From Streptomyces cynarae (GTDB lineage Bacteria; Actinomycetota; Actinomycetes; Streptomycetales; Streptomycetaceae): a stretch of DNA of 64,000 nucleotides. The notes beneath the pieces are model-generated. The model did no database searches. It was given only the letters and a program-made list of their open reading frames with translations, and was not told the origin of the DNA. Location of the stretch: positions 7,780,001-7,844,000 of the forward strand of contig NZ_CP106793.1 of assembly GCF_025642135.1 (NCBI RefSeq), read 5' to 3'. The position numbers and the translations under genes were made by a program. Below, piece by piece: positions 8,955 to 17,660 of the stretch (position 1 is its first letter; each line of letters starts with the position of its first letter).

Positions 8955-9288
8955 AGATACCTCCAGGTGGTGGGACGGAACCGATTGCCGCCATGCACGC
9001 GTCGCGGACGCCGGGAACCACTCGGACGGGTCGCGCCCTCCCGAGCCGGACGGTTCCGGCACGTCCCCCGGGCTGGTGCCACCTCCAGCCTTCCACCCCC
9101 CGTCGGCACCGCGCAACGGCAGCCGGACAGCGGCCGGGAAAGGCCGGAGCAGGCGTCTGTGAGCGGGCGGACCGGCGCACCCGCGACGGCAGCGGTCCCG
9201 GCGACCGACGGCCCGCCCGGACCGCCGATCCCCGGGCCGCCGATCCCTGGCCGCCCGCCCCGGACCGCCGCCGGGCGGGTGCCCGAGG
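8955..9288. other. 334-bp gap with no supported gene
   Basis: Extremely G+C-rich intergenic DNA between the frameshifted ABC gene and the DUF5709 gene, both leftward. It contains a short imperfect duplication (GCCGCCGATCCC twice around 9231) and nothing with coding character. Confidence 0.6.
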
Positions 9289-11069
9289 TCACCCGTGCCA
9301 GGAGCGCCACAGCGCCGCGTACGCCCCGTCGGCGGCGACCAGCTCCTCATGGCTGCCCAGCTCGCTGATCCGCCCGTTCTCCACGACGGCGATGACGTCT
9401 GCGTCGTGGGCGGTGTGCAGCCGGTGGGCGATGGCGACGACCGTGCGGCCGTCCAGCACACGGGCCAGGGAGCGCTCCAGATGGCGGGCCGCGCGCGGAT
9501 CGAGCAGGGATGTCGCCTCGTCCAGGACCAGCGTGTGCGGGTCGGCGAGCACCAGCCGGGCCAGCGCGATCTGCTGGGCCTGCGCCGGAGTGAGCGCCAG
9601 ACCACCGGAGCCCACCTCGGTGTCCAGGCCGTCGTCCAGGGCACGCGCCCAGCCGTCCGCGTCCACGGCCCCGAGGGCGGCCCACAGCTCGGCGTCGACG
9701 GCGTCCGTCCGGGCCAGCAGCAGGTTGTCGCGCAGGGAGCCCACGAAGACGTGGTGCTCCTGGTTGACCAGGGCCACATGCGAGCGCACCCGCTCGGCCG
9801 ACATCCCCGACAGTTCCGCGCCGCCGAGGGTGACGCGGCCGCGGCGGGCGCGTAGATGCCGGCGAGCAGCCGGCCCAGCGTCGACTTGCCCGCGCCGGAC
9901 GGGCCGACCAGAGCGAGGCGGGTGCCGGGCGCCACTTGCAGGGAGACCTTGTGCAGCACGTCGACGCCCGCGCGGTAGCCGAAACGCACCTCCTCGGCCG
10001 CCACGTCACGGCCGGCGGGCGCCAGGGAGGTGTCGCCCGCGTCCGGCTCGATCTCGCGGACCCCGACGAGCCGGGCCAGCGACACCTGGGCCACCTGCAG
10101 CTCGTCGTACCACCGCAGGATCAGCCCCACCGGGTCGACGAGCATCTGAGCGATGAGCGCGCCGGTCGTCAGCTGCCCGATGCCGATCCAGCCCTGCAGG
10201 ACGAACACCCCGCCGATCAACAGGACCGAGGACAGGACGGTGACATGTGTGACGTTGATGACCGGAAAGAGGACCGACCGCAGCCAGAGGGTGTAGCGCT
10301 CCCACGCGGTCCACTCCTTGACCCGCCGGTCCGACAGCTCGATGCGCCGGTCGCCGAGGCGGTGGGCCTCGACGGTGCGCCCCGCGTCCACGGTCTCGGC
10401 GAGGACCGCGGCCACGGCGGCATACCCGGCGGCTTCGGAGCGGTAGGCGGACGGAGCGCGCTTGAAGTACCAGCGGCAGCCGATCACCAGCAGCGGTACC
10501 GCGACGAGCACGGCCGGTGCCAGCGGCGGGGCCGTGACGGTGAGGCCGCCGAGCAGCAGCAAGACCCACACCACGCCGATGGCGAGCTGCGGCACGGCCT
10601 CGCGCATGGCGTTGGCGAGCCGGTCGATGTCGGTGGTGATCCTGGACAGCAGGTCGCCGGTACCGGCCCGCTCCAGGACGCCCGGTGGCAGTCTCACCGA
10701 CCGTACGAGGAAGTCCTCCCGCAGGTCGGCCAGCATCCGCTCGCCGAGCACGGCGCCGTGCAGCCGCACCAGGCGTACGAAGACCGCCTGGACGACGAGC
10801 GCGACGACGAACAGTGCGACGGTGCGTTCAAGATGAAGTTCCCGGGCGCCGTCCGAGACGCGCTCCACGAGCCCGCCCAACAGGTACGGGCCGGCCATCG
10901 AGGCGACCACGGAGACCGTGTTCACGGCGATGAGCAGCAGGAAGGGGCGGCGGTGCCGGCGGAACAGTTCGGCCACGTAGGCGCGTACGGTCCCCGGGGC
11001 GCCGACGGGCAGCGTGGTCGCCGTCGTCGGGGCCGCCGGGTCGTACGCCGGTGGCGCCACGCCGATCAT
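9289..11069 (-). pseudogene. ABC exporter subunit (membrane domain plus ATPase), frameshifted near 9846
   Basis: The first part (from ATG 11069) codes an ABC transmembrane domain followed by Walker A GPSGAGKST (about residue 387). At the GGG run 9846-9848 one base is missing. The correct continuation (RRGRVTLGGAELSGMSAERV, then Walker B LVLDEATS and the H-loop AIAHRLHT, ending at 9289) is in another frame. Restoring one base gives a continuous protein of about 593 residues. The signature motif is LTPAQAQQ instead of LSGGQ. The start overlaps the stop of the partner gene by ATGA, showing translational coupling. The frameshift is either a sequencing error in a short homopolymer or a true inactivation. 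Confidence 0.8.
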
Positions 11070-12874
11070 GCGGTCTCCTCGATCTCTTCCAGGTCTTCCA
11101 GCTCGTGCAGTTCGGCCAGGACGTCGGCGCGCGCGGCGGCTTCGTCGTCGGTCTCGCGGGTGACGACCGAGCGGTACCGGGGTTCGGCGTGCACCAGGTC
11201 GCGGTGCAGGCCGACCGCCGCGACCTCCCCTTCGTGCACCAGCACGACCCGCTCCGCTCGGTCCAGGAGCAGGGGCGAGGAGGTGAACACGACCGTCGTG
11301 CGACCCGCCCGCAGGCGGCGGATCCCGTCGGCGATCCGTGCCTCGGTGTGCGAGTCGACGGCGGACGTCGGCTCGTCCAGGACCAGCACCTGCGGGTCCG
11401 TGATGAGCGACCGGGCCAGGGCGAGCCGCTGGCGCTGGCCGCCGGACAGGGACCGGCCGCGCTCGGTGATCCGCGCGTCCATCGGGTCGTCGATGTCCGT
11501 CGACCCCTCCACGAGGGCGTCCAGGACATCACCGCACTGCGCGGCGGCGAGCGCCTCCTCGGCGCCGACCTCACCGGAGGCGGGTACGTCGAGCAGTTCG
11601 CGCAGGGAGCCGGACAACAGCACCGGATCCTTGTCCTGGACGAGGACGGCGGTGCGGGCCGTCCGGAGCGGCAGCTCGTCCAGCGGGACGCCGCCCAGCA
11701 GCACAGAGGTGTCCTCCTCCGCGGGGTGTCCGCCCAGCCGTTCGGCCAGCACCCCCGCCGCGTCCGGGTCGCCGCAAACGACGGCGGTGAACTGTCCCGC
11801 GGGCGCGAGCAGGCCGGTTCGCGGGTCGTAGAGGTCTCCGGTCGGCAGGCTCGCCTCGCGGGAGCCCGCGGCGTCCGTGGCGCGGTCCAGGGACAGCACC
11901 CGGGCCGCACGCCGGGCGGACGGCCGGGAGAAGGAGTACGCCATGGCGATCTCCTGGAAGTGCTGCAGAGGATAGGTGAGCAGCATGACGGCGCTGTACA
12001 CGGTCACCAGCTCACCGACCGCGATACGCCCCTCATGGGCCAGCTGTACGCCGCGCCAGACGAGCGCGATCATCAGCAGACCCGGCATCAGCACCTGGAT
12101 CGCCGCGATCAGCGACCACATGCGGGCGCTGCCCACGGCCGCGTTGCGGACTTCCTGGGAGGCCCGGCGGTAGCGCTCCAGGAACAGTTCCTCGCCGCCG
12201 ATGCCGCGCAGCACCCTCAGGCCCGCGACGGTGTCCGAGGCCAGCTCGGTGGCGCGGCCCGCCTTCTCGCGCTGGACGTCGGCGCGCCGGGTCGCCCGGG
12301 GCAGCAGCGGCAGCACGGTGAGGGCCAGCGCCGGCACGCCCACCGCCACGATGACGCCGAGCGCGGGCTGGTAGACGACGAGCGCGACGCAGACCGCCAC
12401 GACGGTGAGCGCGGCCGCGCTGAACCGCGAGACGGCCTCAACGAACCAGCCGATCTTCTCGACGTCACCGGTGGAGACCGCGACGACCTCACCGGCCGCC
12501 ACCCGCCGGGTCAGGGCGGAGCCGAGCAGGGCCGTCCTGCGCGCCAGGAGCTGCTGGACCCGCGCGGCGGCGGTGATCCAGTTGGTGACCGCGGTGCGGT
12601 GCAGCATGGTGTCGCCGAGCGCGATGCCGGCCCCGCACAGCAGGAGCAGTCCGCCCGTCAGTGCGAGCCGGGTGCCCGACCGGTCGACGACGGCCTGCAC
12701 GGCGAGACCGACGCAGAACGGCAGCCCGCAGACGGAAAGGAAGTGCAGCAGCCCCCAGGCCAGGGACTTCAGTTGGCCGCCCAGTTGGTTCCGGCCGAGC
12801 CACCACAGGAATCGGGGACCCGAGCGTGCGTCCGGCACACCCGGGTCGGGATACGGAAGGTCGTGAATCTGCAT
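11066..12874 (-). CDS. ABC exporter subunit with degenerate Walker A
   Basis: 602 residues: an N-terminal six-helix ABC transmembrane domain (about residues 30-310) and a C-terminal ATPase domain. The signature SLSGGQRQR (about 473) and Walker B VLVLDEPTS (about 493) are intact, but the Walker A position reads CGDPDAAG (about 363) with no GKS/T. It is the natural partner of the downstream frameshifted subunit, whose Walker A is intact and whose signature is degenerate. Together they give one canonical and one dead ATP site, as in heterodimeric exporters. The substrate is unknown. The C-terminus is strongly acidic. Confidence 0.87.
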   Translation of the reverse strand: MQIHDLPYPDPGVPDARSGPRFLWWLGRNQLGGQLKSLAWGLLHFLSVCGLPFCVGLAVQAVVDRSGTRLALTGGLLLLCGAGIALGDTMLHRTAVTNWITAAARVQQLLARRTALLGSALTRRVAAGEVVAVSTGDVEKIGWFVEAVSRFSAAALTVVAVCVALVVYQPALGVIVAVGVPALALTVLPLLPRATRRADVQREKAGRATELASDTVAGLRVLRGIGGEELFLERYRRASQEVRNAAVGSARMWSLIAAIQVLMPGLLMIALVWRGVQLAHEGRIAVGELVTVYSAVMLLTYPLQHFQEIAMAYSFSRPSARRAARVLSLDRATDAAGSREASLPTGDLYDPRTGLLAPAGQFTAVVCGDPDAAGVLAERLGGHPAEEDTSVLLGGVPLDELPLRTARTAVLVQDKDPVLLSGSLRELLDVPASGEVGAEEALAAAQCGDVLDALVEGSTDIDDPMDARITERGRSLSGGQRQRLALARSLITDPQVLVLDEPTSAVDSHTEARIADGIRRLRAGRTTVVFTSSPLLLDRAERVVLVHEGEVAAVGLHRDLVHAEPRYRSVVTRETDDEAAARADVLAELHELEDLEEIEETA

Positions 12875-12950
12875 GACGTCCCAGTGGCTCGTGTCAGCGG
12901 AAACGGGTGGTGGGGCAGGACGGGACAGCGTCTGCGGGTCCGACGCCTGC

Positions 12951-12968
12951 CCGTGACAAGCCGTGACA
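12951..12968. repeat. 10-bp-phased direct repeat CCGTGACA upstream of the ABC pair
   Basis: CCGTGACA occurs at 12951-12958 and again at 12961-12968, one helical turn apart. It lies in the divergent intergenic region between the ABC operon and the lipoprotein gene. It could be a tandem regulator site for either gene. Confidence 0.3.
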
Positions 12969-13104
12969 GCGTCGCGTCGGAACGCGTCCGGAAGCAAACG
13001 GTTTTCCGCCCCCGCAGACGAGAACCGGCCCCCGCCCGTTGCGTGCGGCCGAATGGCAGACATCCGGACGGAAGGGTCCGGAAAGCGATGTGACGATACG
13101 ACAT

Positions 13105-13926
13105 ATGCGAACAGGTGGTGTGCGCGGTGCGGCGGTGGACAGGTGGATGGTGGCGGCGGCCTGCGGTGTGCTGCTGATGTCCGTGCCCGGGTGTGGCGGT
13201 TCGGCGGGCGAGAGCCACCGGGCGAAGGGCCCCGATCCGACACGGGACGGCCGGACCCTTCGTGGTGCTCCGGGGAACGGGGCCGGGAGGACACCTGCGC
13301 CCACGCACGGGCCGAGCCGCATTCCGGGCGTCGGTGACGGGTTGTACCGGCGGATCCCCGACGGGTCGCGTCAGGTCGTCGTGGTCTACGGCGACGACGA
13401 GGACTCTCCGGAGTCCACGGTCGCGCTCTACCTGAAGGAGGGCTCGGCCTGGAAGGAGTCGGGGCGCTGGCGCGGGCACAACGGGAAGGCGGGCTGGACG
13501 ACGGACCACTACCTGGGCGATCTGCGCAGTCCGGTCGGCGTGTTCACGCTCAGCGACGCCGGCGGTCTCCTCGACGATCCGGGGACGAAGCTCCCGTACA
13601 GCCAGGGGGACTCGTACCAGGCGCCGGCGGGCTTGGACGAGTCGCACCGGAACGTCTTCGACTACGTCATCGCCATCGACTACAACCGGCTCAGGGGCAC
13701 CCCGCCCCACGATCCGGCCCGCCCCGAGGGTGAGGAGAAGGGCGGCGGCATCTGGCTGCACGTGGATCACGAAGACGGCACGCTGGCCTGTGTCACGCTG
13801 CCCGAATCCGGTATGAGGCACCTGCTGCGCGTGCTCGATCCCGACCAGGAGCCCGTGGTGGTGATGGGCGACAGGGCGCACCTGAGGGCCTGGGGGCAAC
13901 CGGACGTACTCCCTGACGCCCAGTGA
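13105..13926 (+). CDS. L,D-transpeptidase-like (YkuD-related) lipoprotein
   Basis: 273 residues from the ATG at 13105; an in-frame GTG at 13090 is an alternative. A basic n-region and a hydrophobic stretch end in SVPGCGG, a plausible lipobox, so it is probably lipid-anchored outside the membrane. A Gly/Pro/Thr-rich linker leads to the catalytic-like domain with HNGKAGWTTDHYLGDLRSPVGVFTL. Near the end is GIWLHVDHEDGTLACVTL, which matches the H...GxxxC active-site strand of YkuD-type enzymes (A before C instead of G). It probably cross-links or modifies cell wall. It is divergent from the ABC operon. Confidence 0.78.
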   Translation: MRTGGVRGAAVDRWMVAAACGVLLMSVPGCGGSAGESHRAKGPDPTRDGRTLRGAPGNGAGRTPAPTHGPSRIPGVGDGLYRRIPDGSRQVVVVYGDDEDSPESTVALYLKEGSAWKESGRWRGHNGKAGWTTDHYLGDLRSPVGVFTLSDAGGLLDDPGTKLPYSQGDSYQAPAGLDESHRNVFDYVIAIDYNRLRGTPPHDPARPEGEEKGGGIWLHVDHEDGTLACVTLPESGMRHLLRVLDPDQEPVVVMGDRAHLRAWGQPDVLPDAQ

Positions 13927-14049
13927 GGCCCCTTGCGCACGGGCGGAGTCCCGGTGGGAAACGCGACGGGGGAAGCCGGTGTCGCTGCGCAGGTCGGCCC
14001 CACCGCCGGCGCGGCCAGGGAACCCGCACGAGAGGCCTGACGCAACCAG

Positions 14050-14085
14050 GGGGCGCGGCTGACTTCGAGCCGGGAGCCGCGCCCC
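14050..14085. terminator. 11-bp stem hairpin between convergent genes
   Basis: GGGGCGCGGCT pairs perfectly with AGCCGCGCCCC across a 14-nt loop. It lies between the stop of the lipoprotein gene (13926) and the stop of the marR gene (14112), so it probably terminates both. There is no T-tract, as is common in Streptomyces. Confidence 0.6.
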
Positions 14086-14111
14086 GCCACATGCCGTTCA
14101 GGCGCGTGATG

Positions 14112-14600
14112 TCAGCACCGGTGCTCCCGTCCGGCTGCGAGGTCGCCCTCGGCCGGCAGGGCGACGTCCCCGCCGTCGATCAGTGTGGTGAGCAGATCGC
14201 CCAGCACCTCACGCTGCTCGTCCGTCAAGGGAGCGAGAATCTCCTCGGCCGCGGACCGACGCGCACCGCGCAAAGCGCGCAATGCCCTGCGCCCCTCGTC
14301 CGTGACCTCTATCCGGATCACCCGCCGATTGGTCGGATCCGGTACCCGGCGCACCCTGCCGCTCGCCTCCAGGCCGTCGACCAGCGTGGTGACCGCTCGC
14401 GGCACCACCTCGAGGCGCTCGGCGAGATCCGCCATGCGGGGCGGTGAGCTGAAGTGGGCGAGTGTGCGCAGCAGCCGGGACTGGGCCGGGGTGATGCCCA
14501 GGTCGCACCGCTCCAGATGGCGCTTCTGGATGCGGTGGACCCGACGGGTGAGCCGCAGCAGCTGCTCGGCGAGCAGGCTGTCCGGATCGGGGGTCGTCAT
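14112..14600 (-). CDS. MarR-family transcriptional regulator
   Basis: 162 residues with a winged-helix fold: LGITPAQSRLLRTLAHF, the recognition region PRMADLAERLEVVPRAVTTLVDGLEASGRVRRV, and the wing DPTNRRVIRIEVTDEGRRAL. It is divergent from an ABC exporter gene 117 bp away, with a palindrome between them overlapping a candidate promoter. By analogy with such pairs it probably represses the exporter until a small ligand binds. Confidence 0.92.
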   Translation of the reverse strand: MTTPDPDSLLAEQLLRLTRRVHRIQKRHLERCDLGITPAQSRLLRTLAHFSSPPRMADLAERLEVVPRAVTTLVDGLEASGRVRRVPDPTNRRVIRIEVTDEGRRALRALRGARRSAAEEILAPLTDEQREVLGDLLTTLIDGGDVALPAEGDLAAGREHRC

Positions 14601-14625
14601 GCGGGAACAATATCAGGACGTTGTG

Positions 14626-14657
14626 CATTGTGAGTATAGGTAACAATGAGCTAGGAT
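14626..14657 (+). promoter_or_regulatory. Candidate MarR operator overlapping the ABC exporter promoter
   Basis: CATTGT (14626-14631) and ACAATG (14643-14648) form a perfect 6-bp inverted repeat with an 11-nt spacer. It overlaps a -35-like TTGTGA (14628-14633) that lies 18 nt before a -10-like TAGGAT (14652-14657). A dimer bound here would block the exporter promoter. The site is A+T-rich compared with its surroundings. Confidence 0.5.
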
Positions 14658-14717
14658 CCCGATACCCGTCCCGACGCGTCCACGACGCGTTCCGACGCCT
14701 CACCTCCGTAGGAGCCC

Positions 14718-16520
14718 ATGCACCCCGACCAACCCACCTGGACACCGTCGCCCGGCGACTCGCCGGAGAAGCCGCGGCAGGTCCGCCGCATCCTGAAGCT
14801 CTTCAGGCCGTACAGAGGCCGACTCGCGATCGTCGGCCTGCTGGTCGGCGCCGCATCGCTGGTCTCCGTGGCCACGCCATTCCTGCTGAAGGAGACCCTG
14901 GACGTCGCGATCCCGCAGGGCCGCACCGGTCTGCTGACCCTGCTCGCCCTCGGCATGATCCTCAGCGCCGTCGTCACCAGCGTCTTCGGTGTGCTGCAGA
15001 CCCTGATCTCCACCACCGTCGGCCAGCGCGTCATGCACGACCTGCGCACCGCGGTCTACGGCCGACTGCAGCGCATGTCGCTCGCCTTCTTCACCCGCAC
15101 CCGCACGGGCGAGGTGCAGTCCAGGATCGCCAACGACATCGGCGGCATGCAGGCGACGGTCACCTCGACCGCGACCTCCCTGGTGTCCAACCTCACCAGC
15201 GTGGTCGCCACCATCGTCGCCATGGTCGCCCTCGACTGGCGCCTCACCGTGGTCTCGCTGCTCCTGCTGCCGCTGTTCGTGTGGATCAGCCGGCGCGTCG
15301 GCAACGAACGCAAGAAGATAGCCACCCAGCGCCAGAAGCAGATGGCCGCGATGGCCGCCACCGTCACCGAGTCGCTCTCCGTCAGCGGCATCCTGCTCGG
15401 CCGCACGATGGGCCGCGCCGACTCCCTCACCCAGTCCTTCGGGCGTGAGTCCGAGAGCCTGGTCGACCTCGAGGTGAAGTCCAACATGGCGGGCCGTTGG
15501 CGCATGGCCGTCATCACGATCGTCATGGCCGCCATGCCCGCCGTCATCTACTGGACCGCCGGGCTGGCGCTCCAACTCGGCGGCCCGTCCATCTCGATAG
15601 GCACCCTGGTCGCGTTCGTCTCGCTCCAGCAGGGCCTGTTCCGGCCGACGGTCAGCCTGCTCTCCACCGGCGTCCAGATCCAGACCTCCCTGGCGCTCTT
15701 CCAGCGCATCTTCGAGTACCTCGACCTGCCCATCGACATCACCGAACCCGACGAGCCGGTCCACCTCGACCAGGTCAAGGGCGAGATCCGTTTCGAGGAC
15801 GTCGAGTTCCACTACGACGACAAGAGCGGCCCGGTCCTCAAGGACATCGACATCACCGTCCCGGCAGGCGGCAGCCTGGCCGTGGTGGGACCCACCGGCT
15901 CCGGGAAGTCCACGCTCGGCTACCTGGTGCCCCGGCTGTACGACGTGACGGGTGGGCGGGTCACGCTCGACGGCGTGGACGTGCGCGATCTGGACTTCGA
16001 CACGCTCGCCCGCGCGGTCGGCGTCGTCTCCCAGGAGACCTACCTCTTCCACGCCTCGGTCGCCGACAATCTGCGCTTCGCCAAGCCGGACGCCACCGAG
16101 GAGGAGTTGTACGCGGCGGCCGGGGCGGCCCAGATCCACGACCACATCATGTCCCTGCCCGACGGGTACGACACGGTCGTCGGCGAGCGCGGCCACCGCT
16201 TCTCGGGCGGTGAGAAACAGCGGCTCGCCATCGCCCGCACCATCCTGCGCGATCCGCCGGTGCTCATCCTCGACGAGGCGACCAGCGCGCTCGACACGCG
16301 GACCGAGCACGCCGTCCAGGAGGCCATCGACGCCCTGTCGGCCAACCGCACGACACTCACCATCGCGCACCGGTTGTCCACCGTCCGCAGCGCCGACCAG
16401 ATCGTCGTCCTCGACTCCGGACGCGCGGTCGAACGCGGCACGCACGAGGAACTGCTGGAGCTGGACGGCCGGTACGCGGCCCTGGTCCGGCGGGACGCTC
16501 AACTGGAGACAACGAGTTGA
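14718..16520 (+). CDS. ABC exporter, fused membrane and ATPase domains
   Basis: 600 residues. The transmembrane domain (about 35-330) has the coupling-helix region AFFTRTRTGEVQSRIANDI. The ATPase domain has Walker A GPTGSGKS (about 392), signature FSGGEKQR (about 494), Walker B VLILDEATS (about 514) and the H-loop TIAHRLST. All motifs are canonical, so it can act as a homodimeric MsbA/BmrA-like exporter. It is divergent from marR, with the candidate operator in between, suggesting a ligand-induced efflux pump. Confidence 0.93.
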   Translation: MHPDQPTWTPSPGDSPEKPRQVRRILKLFRPYRGRLAIVGLLVGAASLVSVATPFLLKETLDVAIPQGRTGLLTLLALGMILSAVVTSVFGVLQTLISTTVGQRVMHDLRTAVYGRLQRMSLAFFTRTRTGEVQSRIANDIGGMQATVTSTATSLVSNLTSVVATIVAMVALDWRLTVVSLLLLPLFVWISRRVGNERKKIATQRQKQMAAMAATVTESLSVSGILLGRTMGRADSLTQSFGRESESLVDLEVKSNMAGRWRMAVITIVMAAMPAVIYWTAGLALQLGGPSISIGTLVAFVSLQQGLFRPTVSLLSTGVQIQTSLALFQRIFEYLDLPIDITEPDEPVHLDQVKGEIRFEDVEFHYDDKSGPVLKDIDITVPAGGSLAVVGPTGSGKSTLGYLVPRLYDVTGGRVTLDGVDVRDLDFDTLARAVGVVSQETYLFHASVADNLRFAKPDATEEELYAAAGAAQIHDHIMSLPDGYDTVVGERGHRFSGGEKQRLAIARTILRDPPVLILDEATSALDTRTEHAVQEAIDALSANRTTLTIAHRLSTVRSADQIVVLDSGRAVERGTHEELLELDGRYAALVRRDAQLETTS

Positions 16521-16538
16521 GGACCGGCGCATCGCGCC

Positions 16539-17618
16539 TCACGCGGCGGCGACCGGTTCCCCCGCCAGCAGGTGCCTGATGTCCCGCACAGCCGCGCGTC
16601 CCGCCCGGTTCGCGCCGATCGTGCTCGCCGACGGGCCGTAGCCGACCAGGTGGATCCGCGGGTCGGCGACCACTCGCGTCCCCTCCATCCGGATGCCGCC
16701 GCCCGGCTCGCGCAGCCGCAGCGGAGCCAGGTGGTCGATCGCGGCCCGGAAGCCGGTCGCCCACAGGATCACGTCGGCCTCCACATGCCGCCCGTCGTCC
16801 CACTCCACGCCGTCCGGCACGATCCGGTCGAACATCGGCTGCCGGTCCAGCACACCGTCGGCGATCGCCTGCCGGACGGCGTCATTGAGCGGCAGCCCGG
16901 TCACGGACACCACGCTCCTCGGCGGCAGCCCCTGCCGCACCCGCTCGTCCACGAGCGCGACGGCAGCCCGTCCCACGTCCTGGGTGAACGCACCCTCGCG
17001 GAACACCGGCGGACGCCGGGTCACCCATGTGGTCGCGGCGGCGTAGGGGGCGATCTCCATCAGATGCTGGGTGCCGGACGCGCCGCCACCGACGACGACC
17101 ACCCGCTGTCCGGCGAACTCCTCGGGCCCGGGGTACTGGGCGGTGTGCACCTGCCGCCCCCGGAAGGTCTCCTGGCCGGGATAGCGCGGCCAGAAGGGCC
17201 GGTCCCAGGTACCCGTGGCGTTGATCAGGGCCCGTGTCGACCATGTCCCGGCCGACGTCTCGACGAGCAGCCGCCCCTGTGCGCCCTCCCGCACGGCCCG
17301 TACATGCACCGGCCGCCGTACCCGCAGGTCGAAGGTGCGTTCGTAGGTGTCGAAGTACGCGCCGATGACCTCCGACGACGGCCGCGCCGGATCCGCGTCC
17401 GTCAGCTCCATTCCCGGCAGTGCGTGCATCCCGTGCACCCTGCCGTAGGTCAGCGACGGCCAGCGGAACTGCCAGGCGCCGCCTGGAGAGGGGGAGTGGT
17501 CGAGGACCACGAAGTCGCGCTCCGGCTCGAACCCGGTACGCCGCAGGTGATAGGCGCTGGACAGGCCGGCCTGCCCAGCGCCTGTGACGACCACGTCGAC
17601 CTCGCGTGTGTTGTTCAC
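16539..17618 (-). CDS. FAD/NAD(P)-dependent monooxygenase-like flavoprotein
   Basis: 359 residues. Two Rossmann motifs are visible: GAGQAG (13-18) for FAD and VVVVGGGASG (about 170) for NAD(P)H. The late ATG-motif LWATGF is also present. This fits flavin-containing monooxygenases and related CzcO-like proteins. It is the last gene of the leftward sulfonate operon, 42 bp after ssuD. It may oxidise an organosulfur substrate, but that is inferred from context only. Confidence 0.85.
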   Translation of the reverse strand: MNNTREVDVVVTGAGQAGLSSAYHLRRTGFEPERDFVVLDHSPSPGGAWQFRWPSLTYGRVHGMHALPGMELTDADPARPSSEVIGAYFDTYERTFDLRVRRPVHVRAVREGAQGRLLVETSAGTWSTRALINATGTWDRPFWPRYPGQETFRGRQVHTAQYPGPEEFAGQRVVVVGGGASGTQHLMEIAPYAAATTWVTRRPPVFREGAFTQDVGRAAVALVDERVRQGLPPRSVVSVTGLPLNDAVRQAIADGVLDRQPMFDRIVPDGVEWDDGRHVEADVILWATGFRAAIDHLAPLRLREPGGGIRMEGTRVVADPRIHLVGYGPSASTIGANRAGRAAVRDIRHLLAGEPVAAA

Positions 17619-17660
17619 GCTTCCACCAACCCTGTCGCGGGCGTGGATCTTCCCGGCGGG

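Noticed and set aside
14700..16532. 610-codon open frame on the minus strand
   Set aside because: Antisense to the intact ABC exporter with canonical motifs; Val/Glu/Gly-rich shadow sequence.
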